The notes beneath the pieces were generated by a model, which ran no database searches, was not told the DNA's origin, and was given only the letters and a program-made list of their open reading frames with translations. Position numbers and translations under genes: made by a program. A DNA stretch of 10,347 bases, from positions 1 to 10,347 of the forward strand of contig CABTYW010000060.1 of assembly GCA_902489135.1 (NCBI GenBank), written 5' to 3'. Of this stretch, positions 5,637-10,347 are shown one piece after another. How positions within the stretch are numbered: position 1 is the stretch's first letter; the number at the start of each line of letters is the position of its first letter. Source of the stretch: an uncultured Synergistaceae bacterium (lineage in GTDB: Bacteria > Synergistota > Synergistia > Synergistales > Dethiosulfovibrionaceae).

Positions 5637-5975
5637 ATGAGCAGAATGCGTTTAAAAAAAGGTGACCGTGTAAGAGTCATCTCCGGACGGGACAAGGGCA
5701 AGGAAGGCAAAATCCTTGTTTCGCTTCCCGACGAAAAGAAAGTCATTGTTGAGGGCGTGAGCGTCGCGTCTCGGCACATGAAACCCACACAGGCAAATCC
5801 TCAGGGCGGCATCGTCAAGAAAGAAACGCCCATTTACGCCTGCAAAGTGATGCTGATTTGCCCCAACACCGGCAAGCCCACCCGCGTTGGTCATGCTTTC
5901 CTTGAAGACGGCCGCAAAGTTCGCGTGGCTAAAGTCTCAGGAGAAGTTGTCGATCTCGGCAAGAAGAAACAGTGA
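5637..5975 (+). CDS. rplX: 50S ribosomal protein L24
   Basis: A 112-residue protein of normal length. The KOW motif is at the N-terminus ('LKKGDRVRVISGRDKGKEGKI', about 6-26), followed by 'VIVEGVSVASRHMKPTQANPQGGIVKKETPIYACKVMLICPNTGKPTRVGHAF'. L24 starts large-subunit assembly at the 5' end of 23S rRNA and also lies at the tunnel exit. ATG 5637 is chosen because TAGGAGG (5622-5628, formed from the rplN stop) sits 8 bases upstream; an in-frame ATG at 5646 is a less likely alternative. Confidence 0.97.
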   Translation: MSRMRLKKGDRVRVISGRDKGKEGKILVSLPDEKKVIVEGVSVASRHMKPTQANPQGGIVKKETPIYACKVMLICPNTGKPTRVGHAFLEDGRKVRVAKVSGEVVDLGKKKQ

Positions 5976-5980
5976 GGAGG
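5974..5980 (+). promoter_or_regulatory. Ribosome-binding site that fixes the rplE start
   Basis: GAGGAGG lies 6 bases before ATG 5987 and overlaps the last bases of the rplX stop. An earlier in-frame alternative start at 5972 would lie upstream of this site and have no Shine-Dalgarno of its own, so 5987 is preferred. Confidence 0.85.
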
Positions 5981-5986
5981 CAAACG

Positions 5987-6544
5987 ATGACCATTCCCGT
6001 TCGTGTGCTTGATAAGTACAAAAATGAAGCTGTCCCTGCACTGCAGGCGCAGTTTTCCTATAAGAACCCCATGAAGACTCCCCGCATCGTCAAGGTCGTT
6101 ATCAACATCGGCGTGGGCGACGCCAAAACGGACAATAAGTTCATCGATGCGGCGGTATCGGAGCTTTCAACCATCAGCGGACAACGTCCTCTGATCAGAA
6201 AGTCCAAGAAGTCCATCGCCAACTTCAAACTTCGCGAGGGCTCCCCCGTGGGCTGCAGCGTCACGCTGCGCGGAGTTCGCATGTGGGAATTCCTCGATCG
6301 CCTGATGTCTCTCACGCTTCCTCGCATTAAAGACTTTCAAGGCGTCTCCCGCACGTCCTTTGACGGGCGCGGCAACTATAACCTCGGACTCAGAGATCAG
6401 CTGATTTTCTCCGAGATCGAGTACGACAAGGTTGTAAAAATCCGCGGAATGAATATCACCATCGTGACTACGGCTGACAACGACGAAGAGGCCTTTGTCC
6501 TGCTCGATAAGCTGGGCATGCCCTTTGCGCACACGGAAAACTAA
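5987..6544 (+). CDS. rplE: 50S ribosomal protein L5
   Basis: A 185-residue protein when started at ATG 5987. 'VRVLDKYKNEAVPALQAQFSYKNPMKTPRIVKVVINIGVGDA' is the L5 N-terminal helix and first strand. 'SKKSIANFKLREGSPVGCSVTLRGVRMWEFLDRLMSLTLPRIKDFQGVS' and 'SFDGRGNYNLGLRDQLIFSEIEYD' are strongly conserved family blocks. L5 binds 5S rRNA in the central protuberance together with L18 and contacts P-site tRNA and S13. The alternative GTG start at 5972, within the rplX stop region, would add five residues (MRRQT) but has no ribosome-binding site, whereas 5987 has GAGGAGG 6 bases before it. It ends 12 bases before the S14 gene. Confidence 0.97.
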   Translation: MTIPVRVLDKYKNEAVPALQAQFSYKNPMKTPRIVKVVINIGVGDAKTDNKFIDAAVSELSTISGQRPLIRKSKKSIANFKLREGSPVGCSVTLRGVRMWEFLDRLMSLTLPRIKDFQGVSRTSFDGRGNYNLGLRDQLIFSEIEYDKVVKIRGMNITIVTTADNDEEAFVLLDKLGMPFAHTEN

Positions 6545-6556
6545 GGAGGGCTCACA

Positions 6557-6742
6557 ATGGCAAGAAAAGCACTCAAAAACAAAGCTGCGCTTCCTCCGAA
6601 GTTTTCTACCCGCGGTTACAACAGATGTCCGCTCTGCGGTCGTATGCACGGCTATATGAGAGACTTCGACATGTGCCGCTGCTGCTTCCGCACTCTTGTC
6701 CGCGAAGGCAAGATTCCCGGAATTGTCAAATCAAGCTGGTAA
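6557..6742 (+). CDS. rpsZ: 30S ribosomal protein S14, zinc-ribbon type (type Z)
   Basis: A 61-residue protein, the length of the short zinc-binding form of S14 rather than the ~100-residue zinc-free form. Cys24-x2-Cys27 (RCPLC) and Cys40-x2-Cys43 (CRCC) form the zinc ribbon, followed by the conserved 'FRTLVREGKIPGIVKSSW'. An additional Cys at 42 lies inside the second pair. S14 sits in the head of the small subunit next to S3 and S10. The gene is often named rpsN where only one copy exists; the type Z name is used because of the zinc ligands. Whether a zinc-independent second copy exists elsewhere cannot be seen. The start is ATG at 6557, with TAAGGAGG at 6542-6549. Confidence 0.97.
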   Translation: MARKALKNKAALPPKFSTRGYNRCPLCGRMHGYMRDFDMCRCCFRTLVREGKIPGIVKSSW

Positions 6743-6772
6743 GAACAGCTTTGTTTAGAAAGGGGAACTTTC

Positions 6773-7177
6773 ATGTACGTTAATGATCCGATTGCGGATA
6801 TGCTCACAAGAATTCGCAACGCGAACATGGTTTACCATGAGAGCGTGGATATCCCGATCAGCAAAATGAAGCTGGGGATCGCCAAAATTCTTAAAAGTGA
6901 AGGGTTCATCCGCAATTATAAGGTCCTCAACGATCCGAACAAGCCCGTGGGCGTCATCAAGATCTTCATGAATTACGGTCCCAACCGCGAGCACGTTGTT
7001 CAGGGCCTTCGCCGCATGAGTAAGCCCGGTCGCCGCATCTATGTCGGCAAGGACAAGTTGCCCAAAGTGATGGGCGGTTTGGGAATTGCCATTGTTTCCA
7101 CTTCTCAGGGTCTTAAGACCGATGCCGAGGCCAGACTGCTCGGACTCGGCGGAGAAGTCGTCTGCTATGTCTGGTAA
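6773..7177 (+). CDS. rpsH: 30S ribosomal protein S8
   Basis: A 134-residue protein of usual size. 'NDPIADMLTRIRNANMVYHESVDIPISKMKLGIAKILKSEGFI' is the standard N-terminal domain, and 'GLRRMSKPGRRIYVGKDKLPKVMGGLGIAIVSTSQGLKTDAEARLLGLGGEVVCYVW' the conserved C-terminal domain with the S8 signature. S8 is a primary 16S rRNA-binding protein of the central domain; in E. coli it represses the spc operon by binding near the rplE start. I could not recognise such a site here with confidence. The start is ATG at 6773, with AAGGGG (6760-6765), a G-rich but less perfect site after a 30-base gap, the second-longest in the window. Confidence 0.98.
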   Translation: MYVNDPIADMLTRIRNANMVYHESVDIPISKMKLGIAKILKSEGFIRNYKVLNDPNKPVGVIKIFMNYGPNREHVVQGLRRMSKPGRRIYVGKDKLPKVMGGLGIAIVSTSQGLKTDAEARLLGLGGEVVCYVW

Positions 7178-7190
7178 GTGAGGGAAGAAC

Positions 7191-7730
7191 ATGTCAAGAT
7201 TAGGACGTAAACCCATCACAATCCCGAAAGGCGCCAGCGTAGAAGTCAAGGAAGACCGAATTATTGTCAAGGGCAAAAACGGGGAGCTTTCCATGCCCGT
7301 CGTGAAGAACATCATTGTTGAAGTGAAGGACGGCGTTATCCACGTTTCGCGCTCCAACGAGGAGAAGCCCACAAAGGCCGCTCACGGCATGATGCGCGCC
7401 ATGATCAACAACATGGTGGTCGGCGTCACCGAAGGCTATACCCGCGTTCTTGAGATTGATGGCGTCGGTTACCGCGCTGCCATGAAGGGCAAAAACCTCG
7501 GCCTGAGCCTCGGCTTTTCGCACCCCGTGGAAGTGACGCCGCCTGCCGGCATTTCCTTCAGCGTGGAAGGCAGCAACAAAATTCTCGTCAAGGGCATTGA
7601 CAAGCAGGCGGTGGGACAGATTGCCGCCATTATTCGCGCCTACCGTGCGCCGGAACCCTATAAGGGCAAGGGCATCCACTACCAGGGCGAGTACATTATC
7701 CGCAAGGCCGGCAAGGCTGCAAGCAAGTAG
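7191..7730 (+). CDS. rplF: 50S ribosomal protein L6
   Basis: A 179-residue protein made of the two repeated L6 domains. It starts MSRLGRKPITIPKGASVEV and ends with the L6 signature 'PEPYKGKGIHYQGEYIIRKAGK' (about 152-175). The middle holds 'AHGMMRAMINNMVVGVTEGYTRVLEIDGVGYRA'. L6 binds 23S rRNA near the sarcin-ricin loop and the factor-binding site. The start is ATG at 7191, with GAGGGAAG upstream (7180-7187), a moderate match. The 13-base gap to rpsH and the 15-base gap to rplR support co-translation. Confidence 0.98.
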   Translation: MSRLGRKPITIPKGASVEVKEDRIIVKGKNGELSMPVVKNIIVEVKDGVIHVSRSNEEKPTKAAHGMMRAMINNMVVGVTEGYTRVLEIDGVGYRAAMKGKNLGLSLGFSHPVEVTPPAGISFSVEGSNKILVKGIDKQAVGQIAAIIRAYRAPEPYKGKGIHYQGEYIIRKAGKAASK

Positions 7731-7745
7731 ACGAGGTGAGCCCAT

Positions 7746-8117
7746 ATGATTAAAAATAAAAGCAGAAATGAAATGCGTCTCCTTCGTCATCGCCGCCTTC
7801 GCCGGAGCGTGGCCGGAAGCGCCGAGAGACCGAGACTTTCCGTTTTTCGCAGCTTGAAAGAGATTTATGTGCAGGTCATTGACGATACCGTGGGTCACAC
7901 GCTGCTTTCCGTTTCCACTCAGGAAGATGCCGTGGCGCAGTCCCTCCAGGGCGGACACTGCACCGTCGAGGCGGCCAAGGTCGTGGGGAAGCTGGTGGCG
8001 GAGCGCGCGAAGGAAAAGGGAATTACCGAAGTTGTCTTTGACCGTGGCGGCCATGCGTATCACGGCCGCGTTCAGGCTATCGCTGACGCCGCTCGCGAAG
8101 CGGGCTTGAAGCTCTAA
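7746..8117 (+). CDS. rplR: 50S ribosomal protein L18
   Basis: A 123-residue protein of normal length. The basic N-terminus 'RLLRHRRLRRSVAGSAERPRLSVFRS' is followed by 'YVQVIDDTVGHTLLSVST' and the C-terminal 'VVGKLVAERAKEKGITEVVFDRGGHAYHGRVQAIADAAREAGLKL', the L18 hallmark (FDRGGxxYHGRV). L18 binds 5S rRNA with L5 in the central protuberance. The start is ATG at 7746, with GAGGTG at 7733-7738, a 7-base gap. Its stop codon forms part of the TAAGGAGG used by rpsE. Confidence 0.98.
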   Translation: MIKNKSRNEMRLLRHRRLRRSVAGSAERPRLSVFRSLKEIYVQVIDDTVGHTLLSVSTQEDAVAQSLQGGHCTVEAAKVVGKLVAERAKEKGITEVVFDRGGHAYHGRVQAIADAAREAGLKL

Positions 8118-8129
8118 GGAGGAAATTCA

Positions 8130-8681
8130 ATGACCGAAAAACAGTCTGCGAACGCTGCCGAGCTGAACGAGCGCGTTTTATTCATCAACCGTGTCAGCAA
8201 GACCGTCAAAGGCGGCAAGAGATTTCGCTTCAGCATTCTTCTTGCGGTGGGCGACGGCAAAGGCAATGTGGGCATCGGCATGGGCAAAGCTCGCGAAATT
8301 TCAGAAGCTGTCCGCAAGGGCATTGAAGACGCCAAAAAAGACATGATCTACGTGAAGCGCCGCGGCGCTACCATTCCCCATCCTGTGCTTGGCCGTTACG
8401 GCTCCGCTTCAGTGTTGCTCCGTCCCGCCGTTGACGGTACCGGAGTTATTGCCGGAAGCGTCGTCCGTGCCATCATGGAGCTGGGCGGCGTGACGGACGT
8501 CATGACGAAAGTGGTCGGCCACACGTCCAACGCCGTGAACGTTGCCCGCGCTACGCTGGCCGCTGTGGCGTCTCTTCGCACCCGCGACGAAATTCTGGCG
8601 CTGCGCGGTAAGAAAAAAGCCCCGGCTCCCGAAGCCGCACCTGAGGCTCCGGCCGCCGCTACTGCCGAAGCTCTCGCTTAG
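8130..8681 (+). CDS. rpsE: 30S ribosomal protein S5 with Ala/Pro-rich tail
   Basis: A 183-residue protein. The N-terminal double-stranded-RNA-binding-like domain has 'RVSKTVKGGKRFRFSILLAVGDGKGNVGIGMGKA' (21-54); the KGG loop is where spectinomycin-resistance changes arise in other bacteria, and no obvious resistance-type change is seen. The C-terminal domain has 'GTGVIAGSVVRAIMELGGVTDVMTKVVGHTSNAVNVARATLAAV'. S5 acts in decoding accuracy and at the mRNA entry with S3 and S4. The last ~23 residues (161-183) are an Ala/Pro/Glu stretch beyond the usual end, resembling the tail on S19. The start is ATG at 8130, with AAGGAGG at 8116-8122. Confidence 0.98.
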   Translation: MTEKQSANAAELNERVLFINRVSKTVKGGKRFRFSILLAVGDGKGNVGIGMGKAREISEAVRKGIEDAKKDMIYVKRRGATIPHPVLGRYGSASVLLRPAVDGTGVIAGSVVRAIMELGGVTDVMTKVVGHTSNAVNVARATLAAVASLRTRDEILALRGKKKAPAPEAAPEAPAAATAEALA

Positions 8682-8695
8682 GAGGAGTTGCGATT

Positions 8696-8881
8696 ATGGC
8701 TAAACTTCGTATCGTCTGGAAAAAAAGCGATATCGGCCGTCCTGAGCGTCAGTCCCGCACCATCAAGGCGCTCGGCCTGCACAAGCTGAATTCAGTGGTG
8801 ATTCATGAGGATACGCCTCAGATCCGCGGCATGGTTCGCGCTGTGGCGCACCTTGTGGAATGCACCGAAGTGGAAGAGTAA
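8696..8881 (+). CDS. rpmD: 50S ribosomal protein L30
   Basis: A 61-residue protein, the usual size of bacterial L30. 'KLRIVWKKSDIGRPERQSRTIKALGLHKLNSVVIHEDTPQIRGMVRAVAHLVECTEVEE' contains the L30 pattern IGRPxxQxxTIxxLGLxKxxxxVxxxDTPxIRGMxxxVxHLV. L30 binds helices of 23S rRNA domain II near 5S rRNA. It is absent from some bacterial groups, so its presence is mildly informative. The start is ATG at 8696, with AGGAGG at 8680-8685, overlapping the rpsE stop. Its TAA is followed directly by the G-run used as the rplO ribosome-binding site. Confidence 0.97.
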   Translation: MAKLRIVWKKSDIGRPERQSRTIKALGLHKLNSVVIHEDTPQIRGMVRAVAHLVECTEVEE

Positions 8882-8893
8882 GGGGGCATACCG

Positions 8894-9340
8894 ATGAATC
8901 TTACTGATCTGCGTCCGGCTGAAGGATCCAAACGCAAGCCGAAACGCGTCGGCTGCGGCATCGGCTGCGGCAACGGCAAGACGGCGGGAAGAGGCCACAA
9001 GGGCTACGGCTCCCGCGCCGGCAGCAGCATCCGCCCCGGCTTTGAAGGCGGTCAGATGCCCCTTGTGCGCCGTACTCCCAAGCGCGGTTTCAATAACTAC
9101 AACTTCGCCAAGGTGTACCAGATTGCCAACCTTGCCGATATTGCCGAAATTTTCAAGGAAGGCGCCGTGGTGACCGTAAACGAGCTTTTTGCTTACGGCC
9201 TTGTTCGCAACATGGACACGCCCGTCAAGATCCTCGGCGACGGCGAACTCAACAAGCCGCTCACCATTAAGGCACAGGCCTTCAGCAAGACTGCCGCTTC
9301 CAAAATTGCCGCTGCCGGCGGTACTGCTGAGGTGATCTAA
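8894..9340 (+). CDS. rplO: 50S ribosomal protein L15
   Basis: A 148-residue protein. It starts MNLTDLRPAEGSKRKPKRVG, then the glycine-rich 'GIGCGNGKTAGRGHKG' loop (22-37), 'RPGFEGGQMPLVRRTPKRGFNN' and the C-terminal L18e/L15-like domain ending 'AASKIAAAGGTAEVI'. L15 is a late assembly protein whose extended N-terminus penetrates 23S rRNA. Two positions in the loop are unusual: Cys21 where Arg is standard (RVGRG) and Cys25 where Ser is common (GSG). The start is ATG at 8894, with TAAGGGGG at 8879-8886. It ends one base before the secY start. Confidence 0.97.
   Translation: MNLTDLRPAEGSKRKPKRVGCGIGCGNGKTAGRGHKGYGSRAGSSIRPGFEGGQMPLVRRTPKRGFNNYNFAKVYQIANLADIAEIFKEGAVVTVNELFAYGLVRNMDTPVKILGDGELNKPLTIKAQAFSKTAASKIAAAGGTAEVI
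9329..9335 (+). promoter_or_regulatory. Ribosome-binding site of secY inside rplO
   Basis: GAGGTGA, part of a longer GAGGTGATC match to the 16S rRNA 3' end, lies within the last codons of rplO and 6 bases before the GTG at 9342. It supports GTG as the secY start and coupling of secY to rplO. Confidence 0.8.
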
Positions 9341-9341
9341 A

Positions 9342-10347
9342 GTGGCTGACACCTTCAGCGACGTGTTCAAACTTCCGGATCTCAAGAGGCGCATTCTCTT
9401 TTCGCTGGGAATGTTGTTTATCTTCCGCCTGGGATCCCACATTCCAACCCCCGGCATCGATTCGGCCGCCATGGCTCAGCTCTTTGAGGGAAGCGGCGTT
9501 CTGGGGTTCTTGGATCTGTTTGCCGGTGGCGCGCTTAGAAGGTTCAGCCTTTTCTCGCTCGGCGTCGCTCCATACATTAACGCGAGCATTGTGTTGCAGC
9601 TGGCTGCAGCGATTTTCCCCACCCTCGATCGCCTTCAGAAGGAAGGTCCGCAGGGGCAGAAAAAGATGACGCAGTATACGCGCTGCGGCGCCATTCTCTT
9701 CGCCTTCATTCAGGCCTTCGGCATGGCGCTGTGGCTTCGCCGTGCCGGCGTTCTCGGCGCGTCGGGTCTGGCCTTCTTTATTGCCGTGCTGACGGCGGTG
9801 ACGGGGTCGGTGGCGGTGATGTGGATCGGCGAGGAGATGACCGATCACGGCGTCGGCAACGGCATTTCCGTTTTGATCTTTGCCGGAATTGTCGCTCGTT
9901 TGCCTGAAGCCGTCATCCAGACCTTCTCCATGGTCAGTTCCGGCGAAATGAATGTGGTGACGCTGATTATGGCGGTTTTCGTCATGATCGCCGTTCTTGC
10001 CGGCGCCGTGCTCCTTGAGCAGGGACAGCGCCGCCTGCCGGTGCAATATGCCAAGCGTGTCGTGGGCAACCGCGTCTATGGCGGACAGAGCAGCTTTATT
10101 CCTCTGCGCGTCAACATGGGCGGCGTGATGCCCATCATCTTCGCTTCATCGTTGCTGATTTTCCCCTCCATGCTTCTGCGCCTGTTCCGCAGCACCGAGA
10201 GGATTGCCAACGTATTTGCTCCCGGCAGCTGGATTTATACCCTGCTGTACGTGGTGCTCATTGTCTTCTTCGGATTTTTCTACACGGCCATGGTCTTCAA
10301 TCCCTCCGACATTGCCGACAATATGAAGAAGAACGGCGGGGTTATCC
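9342..10347 (+). CDS. secY: Preprotein translocase subunit SecY (3' end outside window)
   Basis: The frame is open from GTG 9342 to the window edge (335 codons), so the C-terminal part is missing. SecY is the inner-membrane channel through which Sec substrates are exported or inserted; it pairs with SecE and SecG and works with SecA or the ribosome. 'LPDLKRRILFSLGMLFIFRLGSHIPTPGID' is the N-terminus and first membrane segment, 'FAGGALRRFSLFSLGVAPYINASIVLQL' (about 60-87) the plug/TM2 region with the SecY signature, and 'EQGQRRLPVQYAKR' (about 227-240) the basic cytosolic loop C4. About eight hydrophobic segments are seen. The frame ends at 'NPSDIADNMKKNGGVI', just before loop C5. It begins one base after the rplO stop. 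Confidence 0.97.
   Translation, partial: MADTFSDVFKLPDLKRRILFSLGMLFIFRLGSHIPTPGIDSAAMAQLFEGSGVLGFLDLFAGGALRRFSLFSLGVAPYINASIVLQLAAAIFPTLDRLQKEGPQGQKKMTQYTRCGAILFAFIQAFGMALWLRRAGVLGASGLAFFIAVLTAVTGSVAVMWIGEEMTDHGVGNGISVLIFAGIVARLPEAVIQTFSMVSSGEMNVVTLIMAVFVMIAVLAGAVLLEQGQRRLPVQYAKRVVGNRVYGGQSSFIPLRVNMGGVMPIIFASSLLIFPSMLLRLFRSTERIANVFAPGSWIYTLLYVVLIVFFGFFYTAMVFNPSDIADNMKKNGGVI

Noticed and set aside
5972..5986. Upstream GTG start for rplE adding MRRQT
   Set aside because: It overlaps the rplX stop and has no ribosome-binding site, whereas ATG 5987 has GAGGAGG at the right distance and fits the L5 family start.
7200..8063. A 287-codon open frame on the minus strand across rplF and rplR
   Set aside because: It lies entirely antisense to two certain ribosomal genes, shows no recognisable domain, and such frames are expected in GC-rich DNA with biased codon use.
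9282..10046. A 254-codon minus-strand frame opposite secY
   Set aside because: Low-complexity His/Gln/Arg-rich composition typical of the shadow of a membrane protein gene; secY in the same region is certain.
1..10347. Search for CRISPR arrays, insertion sequences, tRNAs, phage genes or novel operons
   Set aside because: I saw no spaced repeats, inverted terminal repeats or tRNA-like cloverleaf; the window is filled end to end by core translation and secretion genes.

Overview
The window is a continuous, single-strand ribosomal-protein superoperon. It begins with the last codons of tuf (EF-Tu), then carries the whole S10 operon (rpsJ-rplC-rplD-rplW-rplB-rpsS-rplV-rpsC-rplP-rpmC-rpsQ), and the spc operon (rplN-rplX-rplE-rpsZ/rpsN-rpsH-rplF-rplR-rpsE-rpmD-rplO). 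It ends inside secY. All 23 genes lie on the + strand in the ancestral bacterial order, with no insertion, inversion or missing member.

The organism is a bacterium: it has L29, L30, L15 and a zinc-ribbon (C+, type Z) S14, and uses strong AGGAGG-type ribosome-binding sites. DNA is moderately GC-rich. The GTG/ATG starts, the 'QKHTGRAR' form of the L4 loop, the MLMPKRTKYRK start of L16 and the 'GVAPYINASI' motif of SecY suggest a deep-branching, Gram-negative-type anaerobe such as Synergistota. This is an impression from protein style and was not tested by a search; a Firmicutes-like lineage is the main alternative.

Layout: 1-99 tuf end; 115-420 rpsJ; 421-504 the only sizeable spacer, holding a GC-rich hairpin; 505-4955 the rest of the S10 genes up to rpmC; 4962-5252 rpsQ; 5256-9340 the spc genes; 9342-10347 secY (truncated by the window). 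Apart from 421-504, gaps are about 0-30 bases, several genes abut or overlap, and many stop codons run directly into the next Shine-Dalgarno sequence. No convincing promoter or intrinsic terminator is seen, so the whole block is probably one transcript, with tuf feeding into S10.

The products work together as parts of one machine. S10, S19, S3, S17, S14, S8 and S5 build the small subunit. L3, L4, L23, L2, L22, L16, L29, L14, L24, L5, L6, L18, L30 and L15 build the large subunit. EF-Tu delivers aminoacyl-tRNA, and SecY is the membrane channel that docks at the exit tunnel ringed by L22, L23, L24 and L29.

This is a core housekeeping region, and I see no undescribed system in it. The points worth a second look are small: the rpsJ-rplC hairpin, the Ala/Pro-rich tails on S19 and S5, and unusual residues at normally conserved sites in L2, L3, L4, L22 and L15, most of them near the peptidyl-transferase centre or the exit tunnel.
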